Counted from the stretch's first letter, positions 1 to 12,610 are shown. The stretch: 64,000 nucleotides of DNA from Ampelomyces quisqualis (GCA_018398575.1 JAGTXZ010000011.1:1798001-1862000); one strand, 5' to 3'. Numbers and translations: made by a program. Notes: generated by a model from the sequence alone, not told the origin.

Positions 1-1344
1 ACGTTCGCCGGTAACACTCCTAGTAGGCAAATCGACCACCAATGCGCTCCTGCCCTCGAACAATAATCTGGTGATCATGTCACTAATTTGGGTTTCTGGT
101 TCCGCTCGCTAGTGCTTTGGAGTTGGAGTACTAGCTGTCGCCACAATAGATCGTGTCCGGTTCCGCTCTACGGGTCATGGCCAGAACACAAGGTCCATTC
201 TCTCTCAGAGGGCGGAGAACCCACAGTAGTAGAAGTACAGGGTGGCGGAGAGAGGAGCAAAGGCCATTGCTAAGAGGGGCGGCAGCATCATGGTGTTACT
301 TAAGTGACTCCGCTGCCCAGAGGAATAAGATGCTTGGCGGTCCTTGAGCGGGCGGAGCTACCAAAGCAACAGCCACACTCTTTCCCCGGGACTTTCGTGA
401 TCCCGGCGCCCATGTCCCGCTGAACAGCCCGATCCCTGAGTTCATCGCCCATTTCATCCTGGAACGAAAAGTGGCTGCGGTCTGTCCGTGTCTCTTGCAG
501 AAATTCCGATGGCCAAATACGACAAGCCGGATACTGGCATCTTTGCGCAGCACACAAGTCCATGGCACGTATCACGTGGCGCCTTGGCTCGACCAACGAT
601 GCGCCGCCGATTCGCAGCCTCCAAGCATTGGCAACGCCAGAACGACGACGCAAGGCAATTGTTGGCACACTTGTGTCGCGACGGACGGGTGTTGCGACAT
701 GACGCATCGGGAGACATGTGCGCGGTGTTTTTACTGCCTGGATGTTTGCGTACGTGCCAAACATGATCGGTGAGACTACGAGGCTTGGGGACGCACGAGA
801 CGCACGCGCCCGTGGCATAGCTTTCTTGCGGCATTTTCTTTTGGCTGCTTGTCTCGACCATCTTGGGTGGAGCGCATGCCGCGCGGTGTGGTGTTGTGAG
901 GCTTCACAGCACCGAGGAGCAACACCGGCCAGAAGGTTCTTTGGCAGGTGCTCCGTCTGGAGTCTGGACGCACAGAACATGAATAAGTGGCAACACGGCA
1001 CGAAGACATGCACTTTCTGTACGTCGCAAATGTCAATGGGAACCGGAAAGAGACAAACGTTACAGTGTGCCACATGATAGCCGGATGTGGCGTGAGAGAT
1101 TGTCTTCAAATTTTGTTCTGTGGAGAAGCATACTGCCTGGAAGAGGATACCTAGGTGGACACGGCTTTCGAAACCCATAGAAATGGCCGTGTCTGGGGCT
1201 TTGTTTCGTGATGCTGACTCTACCGCGTGTATCGGAAAGGACGGCAATATAGCGTAGAAATTGAAATTACCGTTTCAGCGCCTCGCCATGAAGCAAGGCA
1301 AGTCCGGAAACTCTGACTGTTCAACTTCTCATCTAGCGCCGCAC
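1..1344. other. No convincing gene; left-hand intergenic stretch
   Basis: No recognisable protein or RNA gene is seen here. One long open frame exists on the minus strand (300-1247), but its translation is rich in Arg, Cys, His and Ser, has no family motif and looks like a chance GC-rich frame. The stretch beyond the stop of the Arb1-like gene probably includes its 3' UTR, plus flanking DNA of a gene that lies outside the window. Confidence 0.5.
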
Positions 1345-3235
1345 TTACTCGTCGTCCAACTGCTGACCTCCACCAACCTCGGCCTCATCATCGTCTCCAG
1401 GAAGACCCTTCTTCAGCCACCTCACCTCCTTCGGCTTCCGGTCCATCCATAGCTCGTTCGGGAGCCAAGTGAAGAAGCTGCACATGGACTCACGAACCTC
1501 GTCAAGAACAGTGATGCCACCCTCCAACTTCAATATGTTTGCATCCATCCTCAAGCCCACGAAGCACTCTTCAAGCACACTCTCTTCAACCCAGAACTCG
1601 TAGGCTTGCCCTGCACCAGCCCGTTGAGGCTTGCCGTTGGGGTATTTGTCTTTAGGGAGGTCCCACTCATCGTACTCGTCGGTGTACCAAGTCTCACACA
1701 TGAGTTTTCCCAGTGGCTCAATTCGGCTCAACTTGTCCTCGACCAATTTACTCTGCTTCTGGTACAACTCCTTTGTAGAGTTGGTTGGTAGCTGAATGTC
1801 GACAACTTCAAGGCCTGCAGTGATCTGTTGGAGGATCTTGAGCCGTTTTGCCTCTAGCATATCGCACTGCTCATCTGAGCCCATGATAGCGACACCGGTG
1901 TTGAACTTTATCCTTGCCTCCTCGTCACGTATGCCGACCTTCTCGATCGCCATGCCCTCCTCCTTTATGTCCTCAACCCAGGATTTGTCGCCTGTATACA
2001 TCCCTGCATGAGCCCCACCGAGCAAGACACTGGCAGACTGGTTGAAATCGCCAGGAAGAGCGAGGCCGGCGGCATGTACCTTGTTCAACTCCTGCTCCGC
2101 AAGGTCACAGACCTTCAAGGCCTTTTCCAACTGCGCATCGTATTCAGGGCAGACGTTGTGGTAACGAAGATAGTTGTAGAAGGACCGAGGGACTTGGCAA
2201 GCATTCTTGACAGCGTTAGGTGCATATCCGTAGTGCGCTGGGTACCATGAAGAGCTTTTGGTGTTAGCAAGATGTAATATGTTGGTTGCGGCTGGCAGTA
2301 ACTCACAGGAAAGCCTTAGCGAGACCTTCAAAGTCGACAACCCACTTCATCTCATCTGCACGGTCCCAAGGAACGTTGTGAGTAGCCAGAGCTTGGGCGA
2401 TTTCCTCTGCATCCATGTTCTTCATCTCCTGGGCAGACATACCCTGAGCGATGCGGGGACCAGACTCGACGCCCCCGAAGCGCATCAGCTTGTTGAAGAC
2501 TAACGAATACATCTCATGCATTCGTCGCTTCTGTTTGAAGCGCTGGATTGCGATCTCGATGCGCTCGACAAAGGACTTGTCCGGGTCGTACATAGCTTCT
2601 TCCTCGGCGGCCTCTTCGGGCTTCATCGGTGGCTCTGTGTATGTGGCCTCGAATCCGGTTGGCTTCAACATGTTCTTGCTCGTGCCCTGGGGGTACACTG
2701 TCTTCTTCTGCGGCAACTGCTGGACGGGGAACACGGCAGGCTTGCGCGCACGTGCATCGTACGCGATATCTTGATCATTTTCGAAGTATTCCGGGTCAAG
2801 AGCGCATTTACCTTGAAGAGGGACTTTGCGCTGAATCGTCTTGCCATCCGCAGAGACGTCGAGGAATGCGCTCTTGCGGAGAGCTGCGACAACTAGGCCT
2901 CGGGGCTTGTAGCTCCTCATCTTCTTGAATCCACAAATGCGGCTGATGGAGACTGGTTCATTCTTACGGCCACCACAGCACTTCAGAAGGTGGAGATCAG
3001 TAGGAAGATTTTCATCGGAGAAGTAGAATTCGACCTATATGAAGATGGTGAGTATGGTGACGCTGTAGGCATTGCACAGCGGGCTTACTTGACGGCGAAT
3101 GACGGCACCTTCAGGATGCTCCATGTCGGCCGCAGGTGTGGTGTCGGCGATTTCGCTTGTGCCATTACTGGGCATGGCTATGTCTGTGTTCTGCTGTGTG
3201 GTACTGGTCCCCATGACGACAATGGGCACTGACAC
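1345..3235 (-). CDS. arb1: La-motif plus Arb1-domain protein (Argonaute siRNA chaperone subunit-like)
   Basis: Three exons: 3235-3089, 3034-2307 and 2254-1345. They encode about 594 residues. Introns are 54 and 52 nt with GTAAGC and GTGAGT donors. Residues about 45-122 form a La-type winged helix: the motif EFYFSDENL follows exon 1, then ISRICGFKKM and VVAALRKSAFLDVS, all hallmarks of La/LARP proteins. Residues about 170-580 match the Arb1 family: LKPTGFEATY, FNKLMRFGGVESGP, NVCPEYDAQL, LPGDFN, then YEFWVEESVLEECFVG and CSFFTWLPNELWM. In fission yeast, Arb1 belongs to the ARC complex, which holds duplex siRNA on Argonaute before RITS assembly and heterochromatin formation. The extra La module suggests direct binding of small-RNA or pol III-type 3' ends (inference). 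The tail is acidic. The gene is divergent from the IPMK gene. Confidence 0.82.
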
Positions 3236-3619
3236 GATGTATGCGAGAGCTAGGGGTGGAGAGCAGTGGAGGAGAGAGAAAGAAGGTGAAGAGATGCAGA
3301 GTGGCCACCCACGGCAGGCTTCTACTGTACCTACAAGTGAGTGACGGCAGGCACTTCACCCTCTTTCACGCGACAAGACATGGGTGCCAGGGACGGTCGT
3401 TCGCTGTTGGAGCAGCACCAGGGCGGGGCGCTTTGATGGGAACCGAGCATGGTGTGGCCCATCGTTCTTGGACGTAGCCTCCATGTGCCGTGTGTCCGAC
3501 ATGGTGGGTGAAGGTCTATGCCGTCTGAGCCAGAGCCTGCTGAGATAAGCACCCACATCTATCTGCTATCATCTATGTATGGTCCCTCGCCAACACCAGC
3601 CACAGGCACGCAGCAGCAA
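3236..3619. promoter_or_regulatory. Divergent promoter region, arb1-like / IPMK
   Basis: These 384 bp separate two start codons pointing away from each other, so the region must hold both promoters and 5' UTRs. No TATA-like or known operator sequence stands out. Confidence 0.45.
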
Positions 3620-4697
3620 ATGTCGGCCAAGACCCTCGACGCCTCCAAGCTGCAGAGCTTTGGCAATGCTGCCGCCGGCCAGTGTGTCGCCGCCCACCAG
3701 CGCTTCTGCAGACATGACTGACTGCCTTCCCAGTGACGGCGTTCTCAGCGACGAGAGCGGCACTGTCGTGGTCAAGCCATGCACCGAGGCCGAAGTCGCG
3801 TTCTACGAATCCGTGGCCGCCTCGCACGCGGACCTCGCTGCTTACCTGCCCACGTTCATGGGCCAGCTGACCCTCTCTCCGCAAGAAACGGCCGACACGG
3901 CTGTGGAGAGTGCGACCATAGAAACAGCAGGCGGCAAAGTCGAGCGCTTGCACGGAAAGAAGCTGGCTACGGAGCTGCACATTGTCCTCGAGAACATAAC
4001 CAGCGGATTCAAGAAGCCAAACGTCCTGGATCTGAAACTCGGCGCGCAGCTATGGGACGAGCAGGCGAAGCCGGAGAAGCGGGCACGGCTAGACGCAGTG
4101 AGCGCCGAGACAACAAGTGGCAGCCTCGGCTTCAGGATAGCGGGCATGCGGACGTACAAGGGAACACCCGTGCCAGACGTGCCTGAACCTCTCAACGACT
4201 TCGTCCACGCAGACAAGGACGGGGGCTTCTGGGTCTTCAACAAGATGTATGGCCGCAACTTCAGCGCTGAAGGCGTCAATGACGGCTTTGTATCCTACAT
4301 CTTCCCTGGGGCCAAGTCACAGGCCGAATTGGACCGAGCGAGAGAAGTGCTTGCCTTCTTCCTGGGCGAGGTCAAGGACATGATCCAAGTGCTCGAAAAG
4401 AAGGAGAGCAGAATGTACAGCGCCAGTATACTACTAGTCTATGAGGGCCATGTGGACGAGTACGCAAAGACAAAGCAGACGCTCCGATCAGCCCACCCAG
4501 AAGACGAGGACGAGGACGAGGACAATCTACCAAAGCTTGCAGCCGTCAAGATGATCGACTTTGCGCATGCGACATGGCAGCCTGGCCAGGGGCCGGATGA
4601 GAATGCTCTCAAGGGCATGCGAAGCACGGCGAAGATATTGAAGGAGCTCCTCGACCAGACGGAGAAAGAAGTGCACGCCGCAGACGGATCCAGGTGA
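3620..4697 (+). CDS. arg82: Inositol polyphosphate multikinase (IPK family)
   Basis: Two exons, 3620-3681 and 3734-4697, give 341 residues. The start at 3620 was chosen because splicing the 52-nt intron (GTGTGT...CCCAG) joins an N-terminus to the conserved GVLSDESGTVVVKPCT stretch in frame. A longer unspliced frame from 3579 is less likely. The IPK signature PxxxDxKxG is present as PNVLDLKLG at residues 116-124. ASILLVYEG (about 255) and the metal-binding MIDFAHATW with following PGQGPDENAL (about 294-313) complete the fold. Enzymes of this family phosphorylate Ins(1,4,5)P3 to IP4 and IP5 in the nucleus, feeding inositol pyrophosphate synthesis and, in yeast, phosphate and arginine regulation. 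An acidic Asp/Glu run precedes the last motif, as in yeast Arg82. Transcription converges with CLP1. Confidence 0.88.
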
Positions 4698-4894
4698 ATA
4701 CTAGATAGATCTGCCTTGTCCAAGTCATCGATAGTACATAGAACTTGGACGCTACATACCCTGCTTCCACGTCTGCAGTGTGCTTGAAAAAAAAAGAACT
4801 CCTAGATTTCCCGACACCATCCTCAAAATATTCCGTCGTACCATTGAGCGACTTCATCACACTCCCTTCTTCACAGCTTCCGTCAACCATCATC

Positions 4895-6568
4895 CTACCC
4901 GACCAACCCAGGCACATCCTCGGGCCAACTCCCCAACACCATGGCATTCCCCGGGATCATACCTGGCTGCGGACTCAACAGCCTCACCTTCTTCTTCACC
5001 TCATCGACATCTGCAACGTAAATATACCCCTTGAGACTCGAATCGCGAATCACATCCTGGCTATCCGTCGGCGCCGCAGCCGTGATAGCCAGCAGTTTAT
5101 TCTGCAGCGCAGACGACGGTGTGACGCGAGTGTATAGACTCGACGACAGATTCACCGCCAATGGATTGTATTCGTTGTAGTCGGCTGAGCGGTAGAGAGC
5201 TGTGTCGTCTGCTATTTCCATCATTTGATTAGCTTTACCCTTTGTTGTTCCCATTCCATCATGTCTCCCTTTGGTTTCCTGGACTGCAACATGGAAAGTG
5301 ACGTACCTTCAGTAATCCGAAAAACGTTCAAATCCCCAAAGTCACATGTCTGACTACTCGGCGCAAGCGTATTCTCGCCGTGCCCAAAAAAGTACTCGCG
5401 AACTTGTGCGTGACGGAGCGCTTTCATGTATTCTTCTGAGCGGTCGACGCAGCCGCCGGATTTGTCGAGGCGGAGGACGGTGACCGACTCGGAAGGGTCG
5501 CGGTGGGCGAATTTGCGGGCGAGGTCTGAGTAGAGGCGTTCGGAGCCGAGGGCGATGAGGATGTTGACTGTGAGCGTGTTAGCTGGTTTTCTTGGGAAGT
5601 GGAGGACCTTGAGTCTGTGGAGCCGACTGCTCCCGCTGCTGCTGTTTGGATCCTGGGGTGGTGCTATTCGTTAGGCAATAAGACAGCCAAGGGAGATTGG
5701 GAATAACAGGCGAGTATATCAAGACATCACACGCACCAGAAAACTCGGAAACAATATGCTCTATGTTCTCGTAGACGCCATTCTTCCCCTGACTGATGGC
5801 ACCCGAGCTATCAATGATGAAGCCTGCCTGTTTGCTCAACTTGTCCTCCTCCAGCCGACTCGTGACAGCCAAGGCCATGCGGGTTACGAGCGGCTTGAAT
5901 ACCTTGGCCTCTTCTGGGTCTCTGAGTCCGAAGTGATACACTAGAGGCATCTTCACGGGTGTAGGGCTGGGTCCTGAGATAGGGCTGCTCCCCCAGCCTT
6001 CCTCAATGTCCACTATTGACGAGTACGCGGCTGCTGAGAACGAGCCGGGCACGCTGAGCATGCCTTGTCTCGGGTCCAAGTTGACGACCATGGGCTGCCG
6101 GCCAGACTTTGCAGCATACGATGTCATTATCTTCACCAGCGATGTCTTGCCGGAGTTCTCGGGTCCCACCACAAACACCCTTGGGCCAACTTCAGCACTT
6201 CCAGTGGACACACTCCTGTCTCTCAGCTGCTCTAGTGCAAAGTGTAAGTTGACACAACTCATCATTGGCGTCTCTTCTGCAACATAGTCAGACTCGACCT
6301 CGCCGCCAATATCAAGCTTGCAGCCATGCCATGTGAAAATGGCACCTTTTGTGCCTTGGAAGCTGTAGACTGTCGAGGGAGCGAGCTCGGTGCCGAAGAA
6401 TTCCGCGGTGCCTGACTGCAGCTTCACTGTGAGAATGCGCGAGAAGCCGACTTCGAAGCGGTATTCCGTGTTTGCGGCGAGGTCTTGGGTTCGTGTGACG
6501 GTCGCCGTGGGGACGTTGAGCGGTTCAGCGGGCTGCGGCGCGAGGTTGAGGCCTGGGAGAGAAATCAT
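4895..6568 (-). CDS. clp1: CLP1, mRNA cleavage and polyadenylation factor IA subunit
   Basis: Exons 6568-5737, 5567-5307 and 5211-4895 encode 469 residues; introns are 169 and 95 nt. The start at 6568 (MISLPGLNLAP) was preferred over an upstream in-frame Met because homologues begin near there. An N-terminal beta domain is followed by a P-loop kinase core with Walker A GPENSGKTS at residues 135-143, then VNLDPRQGML and the conserved EHIVSEFS/VNILIALGSERLYSDL, which is created exactly by splicing intron 1. The C-terminal domain ends with a GNAMVLGSWPEDVPGLVG-type tail. CLP1 tethers CF IA to Pcf11 in pre-mRNA 3'-end formation. In animals its relative is an RNA 5'-kinase, while fungal versions usually lack activity. 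The lysine of the P-loop is kept here, so ATP binding is expected. Confidence 0.93.
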
Positions 6569-7041
6569 GGTGAAAGCATCGACTGGCCCGGCGAGAAGAT
6601 TGGTGCGTGAGTGGTGGGTGGTGAGGTCAAGAGAGAAGGAAGGAAAGAGGATGGTCAAAGGAAGAAACAGCACAACAACGGAGCTTGAGCACGGCCCTCG
6701 ACGATCGGTGGGTGGTGGGGCTGCGGGGTGCTCAAATCAACGCAGACGTCACGTGCTCAGTACTCCGCACTCGGTACTCGGTAGGTACCGTGAGAAAGCC
6801 GTCGCAACGTCGATATTTTGCCAGGCTTACGCTCCTGGTCGTCAGAAACATATATATGTGTATATGCATGCCTTGATCGGAGGCTTGAGCAGAGTCCGCT
6901 TTCTCTGCAGAGTCATGCGGCTCATCCCTCGCTGAACGCCGCGTCTGTCTCGTGTCACCCATTCCTCGTGTTCGGGCACGACCCGCGTGCATCTGCCACC
7001 TTTTTTTTGGCACCAATGCTCAGCGCGATCATCCGCGCATC
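6569..7041. promoter_or_regulatory. Divergent promoter region, clp1 / GH125
   Basis: A 473-bp head-to-head spacer. It contains a TACTCCGCA motif (6761-6769) followed by repeated ACTCGGTACTCGGTA-like sequence and a short TATATATGTGTATATGCATG tract near 6849. No function is assigned. Confidence 0.4.
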
Positions 7042-8735
7042 ATGACGTCGTCTCTGTCTTTGCTCTTCATCGGGAGTGTCTTCTTCTGGTCTGCCGCCGC
7101 CGCTGGCGTCAACGATGCCGGAGAACAGGAGCCCATGCGAGCAGCGGTTGACCCATTGAAGTACAAAGCCGCATGTCCTGACTACAAAAACTATGCTACG
7201 CGACCACAGTATGGCACTGTTGCCCAGGAGGTGTCTTCATTGCTGACAGCTCCTCCAGCGCACCGTACAGCAACGGCTCACTCGAGTTACCGTTTCAGAG
7301 GCCGTCCAAGTATTGCCGCACCTTCGAGTCGCCTCTTGTCGAGCAGGTTATCGAGCACATGAACGAGCGTTTAGTCGACCAAGATCTTGCCCGCCTCTTT
7401 GAAAACGCGTTTCCGAATACGTTGGATACGACGGTCAGATGGCATGTTGACAAGACAGCCAAGCACAAATCATCCCAGAAGGGTTGGGATGCTGCTGCAT
7501 GGACGGGCCCGCAGAGCTTCATAGTCACTGGTGACATCAACGCAGAGTGGCTCCGTGACTCCACAAACCAGCTGGCACAATACCAACTGCTAGCGAAAAA
7601 GGACAAGGCGATCCACCAGCTGATCTTAGGAGCTATCAATACTCAGGCCGAGTATGTCATCGGGTCACCCTATTGCAACGCCTTCCAGCCACCACCTCCG
7701 AGTCGCCTAAAACCCACTTTCCAAGGAGACGGCGACACCGTACACCCTGGCTACGAGGAGTCGTTTGTCTTCGAGTGCAAGTATGAGCTCGACTCGCTTG
7801 CACATTTCCTCTCCTTAGCAAACCAATTCTACAACCACACAGGATCAACCGAGTTCCTGAACCATAGGTGGCTCCTTGCTTTGGACACTCTTCTCGACGT
7901 GCTCAGCGAGCAATCAAAGGGCACATTCGACGCCAAAACAGGCTCCTACCAAGGCAATGAGTACACTTTCCAGCGTCAAACCAACATCGGCACCGAGACC
8001 CTTGGCTTGAGCGGTGTAGGAAACCCTCTGAACAGCGGCACAGGTCTTATCCGCAGCGCCTTCCGACCCAGTGATGATGCAACAATCCTAGGCTTCCTCA
8101 TCCCCGCCAATGCTATGATCAGCGTGGAACTCGAGCGCACAGCACAAGTACTCATCAAAGCCGGCAAGAAAAACATTGCCAAAAAAGTCCACAGGTGGAG
8201 CGAGACCATCGAGAAGGGCGTCATGGAGCACGGCATCGTGACACACAAAAAGTACGGCCAAGTCTTTGCCTTTGAAGTCGATGGTTACGGCTCGCACATC
8301 CTCATGGACGACGCTAATCTCCCATCTTTGCTCGCTCTCCCGCTGCTCGGCTTCGTTGATGTGTCAGACACGATCTACCAAAACACACGCAAGATGATAC
8401 TCGAAAAGTCGGGTAACCCATACTACCTCACCGGCGACGAATTCAGTGGGATTGGTGGGCCTCACGTCGGTCTGTCGAGCGCATGGCCCATGAGTGTGCT
8501 CGTGCAGGCCATGACGAGCGACGACGACGACGAGATTATGAAGTGTCTGGCTGCGGTCAAGAATGTGAGCATGAATGGCTTGATCCACGAAAGTGTCAAC
8601 GTGGACGCTTCGAAAACATACACGCGGAGTTGGTTCGCATGGGCAAACTCGGTGTATGCGCAGACCATTTTGGATCTGGCGCAAAGGAAGCCGCATTTGC
8701 TGTTTGGCACGGGAGCGGAGGCGTACACCTTGTAG
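7042..8735 (+). CDS. Secreted GH125-family exo-alpha-1,6-mannosidase
   Basis: Exons 7042-7208 and 7259-8735 give 547 residues. The 50-nt intron splices ...YATRPH to APYSNGSLELPFQRPS, a conserved N-terminal block of this family. Residues 1-21 are a typical signal peptide with a hydrophobic core (LSLLFIGSVFFWSAAAAG). Family marks include WDAAAWTGPQSFIVTGDI, EWLRDST, GYEESFVFECKYELDSL and a GIGGPHVG plus SWFAWANSVYAQTIL C-terminus. GH125 enzymes are inverting mannosidases acting on alpha-1,6-linked mannose of N-glycans or cell-wall mannan; the fission yeast relative is Mug157. Secretion, or residence in the secretory pathway, is inferred from the signal peptide. The gene converges with the alpha/beta-hydrolase gene. 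Confidence 0.9.
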
Positions 8736-9222
8736 TTAATGGATGGCAGGAAGTGAGAATCGAGTCTTCAAACTGATTGGTTCCTCTCGACTAGGCTATA
8801 TTGTGCATTGCGACGTGACATGATCAGGAAGCATAGCTTGTATGATGAACAGTGTAACATCATCTCAGAACATGTTCGACTGTATACATTCCGCTGCTAC
8901 GCAACATTACACAAACATACCAAATTGCGCACACAAAGTGCACTACAAACGTACATGAGAAGCCAAATCCCCTTTCTTCGCAAACGCCCAGATGTGCTCA
9001 ACGTCACCGTCCATCCATCTAGGACGCCCTGTCGCTCTCCAAGTCATAACTATGGTAGGTAAAAGGCGTGAACAAAGAATCAAAGGAACAAGGGGTATTA
9101 TGTAAGACGAGCAAGAGAAAAGAGTTAGAACTGTGCAAAAGCAATGCGAAGAGGGTATTCGCTCATGGGGATTATTTCGTTAAGTTACACCGTCGCTTCG
9201 TATCGCAAACCCGACATTCGTT
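8736..9222. other. Convergent 3' intergenic region
   Basis: 487 bp between two facing stop codons. It probably contains both 3' UTRs. No gene or repeat is seen. Confidence 0.5.
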
Positions 9223-12200
9223 TCAACATGTCGTTCTCATGTCGTCTCGGGATAGCGTGCTGCGCAACCGTTCTGCGGTCCTCTTTCGTGGAAGTGATCG
9301 ATGGTCGCCTTTGCCTTGCACGACGGCCGACCAGTCTTCCCACTCGCTCGCTACTTCGGTCAAAACATTGCCCATGACCTGAGCGCTGGCCAAGAGACCG
9401 TGTGATTCGCCTTCCAGGATGCGGACTTCGCATTTGCGCATCAGTTTGCCGAGCCATCGTACATTGTCCACTGGGACACGGGAGTCTTTGCTGCCATGGT
9501 GAATGACGACAGGACGATTTATGTCCTCGTAGCGGAAGCCAATCGTTTGCTTGGTCTCGAGACACACGATGAGGTCAGTAGCCGGGTTAGCGTGGGCAGT
9601 TGCGCGGTCCCAGATGGCGAACGTGAGGCGCTCGTCAAAGGCACGTTGGTGTTCGAGCTCGGCTATCGTCAACTCTTCCCTGTATCGCTGCTGCACCTCG
9701 AGGTTTGCATCTGACTGGTTTGTTGAAGCCAGACTCAAGGAACTGGCGTTGGGAAAGACCTGGTCCATCAGCATCATAGATTCTCGATGGTCGTCTTTCA
9801 ATGATGGCTGCGGTGCCTCAGCGGAGACGGTCTGTGGGTACATGCTTCTCCGCCTCGTCTTCGGCGAGTTCCTCGGCCCAGGCCGTTGTAAACCGGCGCT
9901 GGTAGCACTGAGGAAAGTCGAGTTTGCGACCTTGAGTAAAGATGGAGGTAATGCGCGGAGGAAGCGCTGAGAACGAGGAAGTTGTTGGGTAGGAGGAGAA
10001 TCCTGGCTGATCCCGATTGGCGCCATCTGGGACGGAGGGATCCACGGTGCGAGCAGGTGTACCCGACCCCGAATGTGCTGCGGCATCCGTAAGGATGTTG
10101 CCAGAGCGTAAACCGCACCAGCCGAATGTGCCAGCATGGAGAACTTGGTGATCTTCAATGCCTGACATATTACGAGGACATCATCTATGTGTGTTAGTCG
10201 TGCATATCGAGAGTAGGGTGAAGACAGGAGTACCTGGCCAGCTTAAGGGGGTCCCAGTAGGGTCGATCTGGCTGCCCCCAACTCCAGGCCGGTCTGGTGT
10301 GATCAGTCGAAGCTTTAATGTCGCGGCCAGTTGATCGTAAAAAGCCATGACATATCTCGTCAACCCCATACCCGTGCAGACGAACACAGCAAATCCATTG
10401 GGATCGCCAACTTCCGAGAATGATATGATCCTTCCAGTCTGGGGATGTCGGATCTTCTGCGACAGGCGGGGGCAGTCCAAATATTCGCCAACCTTGATAT
10501 CGATCGAGTCCATGCTTGTTGGCCATTCCTCCATGATGGGGCGCGGGGGTCTCTGCACGGCTCCAACTCCCATTGCAGCTGCTTTTGCCTCGGCTCTTTC
10601 GATTCTGTCATTATGCTTCTTCTCCGCCTTTGCTGGTAAATCTGGGTGCGACCATCGCTTCTTGGTGAGAGTTTGGTGACGCCGGAGCAGAAGACTGTTC
10701 GACGCAGGCAACGGCATGATCATTGAGTGATGTTTCATGCCAATATCTGCGCTAGCCGTCCGCAATGAAGGTGGTTCTAGGACTGTGCTCGCGCTGACGT
10801 CGGTGACACTCGAGGAGTGTTGATGTCCTTTCGCAAGCGACGGATCTGTCGCTGTGCGCCCAGTCGCGGAGCGCCCGCCGATGGCTGAAGGACTTGCGCG
10901 CCTAGCAAAAGTCAAACTAGATCTCGATTCTTTACTTGATGAGACGCTAATGCTAGGCGGCGGTGGCGATATCGGACGAGGCGCCTCTGTTGTAGGAGTA
11001 GGTGCCAACACTTCTTCAAGTTTCTGAAGTGCGAGCGTATAGTCAATCGGGAGCGGGGTAAGATCGTCGCCATCATTTACTGTCAAGCTTCGATGTCTTG
11101 CATGGCGGGGGGTCTGCGCTTTGGGGATGACTATAGGCTTGGGTGCTATCTTTCGTGCTTCAGTTTCCCGCAGAGGCCTCTCGATTCCCGTTGACGTCTC
11201 TTTCGCTGCCTCGCCAGTGATTCCAAGTACTTTGTGTGCCTTACTGCAGTCTCGCACACGTCTTTCATCATACGCGCTTGACTCGGATGATGTGGGGGAA
11301 GGCTCAGGGCTTGAAACTAGAGGTAGGCTCGAAGGATCTTCCCCCGCGTCCACATAGACTGGCAGCTTTGTGGCTATTTTGGCTCTCTGCAATTTCTGTT
11401 CTTTAAGCTCGCGGATCCTTTGCGCGACCTCGTTTTCCTCCTGCTCTAATTCTTGCAAGATCCTCTCCCTCATTACAGTTTTCTCGTCCATCCATTTTGT
11501 ATCTTCCACAAGAGATTCTGGCTTGGGCGGATCCTGGCGGTTTGTACCGCTCGTGCGGCTCTTTCTGGTCTTGCGTGGGGGACTTTCTGTGTGCCTCAGG
11601 GATGAGCCACGCTCGGGGATGATTCCTTGTTTCATGGGGCTCTCGCCACTTGTACTATCCACCAAGTTCATGCGCAGTCGGCGAGGGCCCCCATTTCTGT
11701 CAGGATAGCGCTGCGCAAAGCGAGATGACTCGGCCTGGAAAGGCTTGTTCCCGTCACTCGACGTCGGTTCTTCTTGAATCGTATCCTCGTACGAGAAGAG
11801 AGAGGCGCTCACTTGTCGCGGCGATTCTTGCGAAAGCACGTCCTCCGAGCTGTGCGTGGTATGGCGCTTTCGTTCCGTTTCCTTAAGTCGCAATCGCTCG
11901 CGGGAGCTCCTGTACATGAGACCCCAGTGGCCCTTGCTGCTCCTCTTGCTCTCTGTAGACGACGGCTCGCTACCAGCCGATGACTGTTTGGGCACCCCGG
12001 CTTCAATGCCAATGTCACCGAAACTGGTCGACGACTGGTTCGAGTGTGTGGAGTGCAACGACGCCGAGCTACCACTGTTGCGCGCAATGTAGCTGCTTAG
12101 CAAGTGTGCCTTGTCCCTCCTCTTGGGCGCGGTAAAAGGCGACAAACCTGACGGGGGCTTCGAGGTGCGTATGACGGGCGGCTCGCAGGCGTCATCCGGG

Positions 12201-12610
12201 AATACTTCGTTCAGCTCTCTTAGCGAGTGGGTGTAGGGCGAGTTGTCGATGGAGCTGCCATCGTGGCCAGCAGTGGAATTGCCTCTCGAGACCGAGTGTA
12301 CGCTGGTCGTCGCCGACGCGGAGCGGCCGTTGTTGTAGCCGACCATGAGATTCTCAAAGTGGTCGTGCGCCGGAAGGGATATGGCGGACAACTGGTCGAT
12401 GAGGGACGAGATGACAGCAGGCGAGGCAGCCTGGGTGCGCGCGCAGTTGGGCGGGCGCTGCTTGGGGCGGGCGTCTGCTGCTGCTGCCACTGGCGTGGAC
12501 GGCGCGGCCGCACGCCTTGGCTGCTCCGAAGTTTGGTTCGGTGGCGCGTCGACGGTGTCGGCGTGGATCGAGGATCCGGGCGGGGGGCGATGCTGCGTCT
12601 GGACGTCCAT
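9223..12610 (-). CDS. Alpha/beta-hydrolase with a very long disordered N-terminal region
   Basis: Exons 12610-10234 and 10184-9223 (49-nt intron, GTACTC...CATAG with GACTAAC branch) encode 1,112 residues. About the first 680 residues are Ser/Pro/Arg-rich and low-complexity, with one charged coiled segment (RILQELEQEENEVAQRIREL). The hydrolase fold follows: HPQTGRIISFSEVGDPNGF, then VFVCTGMGLTRYVMAFY as the oxyanion-loop strand, TPDRPGVGGS, and a nucleophile elbow written AHSAGA in place of GxSxG. A DSRVP acid site and GESHGLL histidine appear near residues 1020-1060. The substrate cannot be predicted. Serine-rich tails of this kind in fungi often carry phosphorylation and localisation signals (inference). 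Confidence 0.8.

Noticed and set aside
300..1247. 315-residue minus-strand open frame
   Set aside because: No motif, biased composition (Arg/Cys/His/Ser) and several overlapping frames of similar length; typical of GC-rich chance frames.
3579..4697. 372-residue unspliced IPMK frame
   Set aside because: Its N-terminus is Pro/Ser-rich noise; the spliced version provides a coherent start joined to GVLSDESGTVVV.
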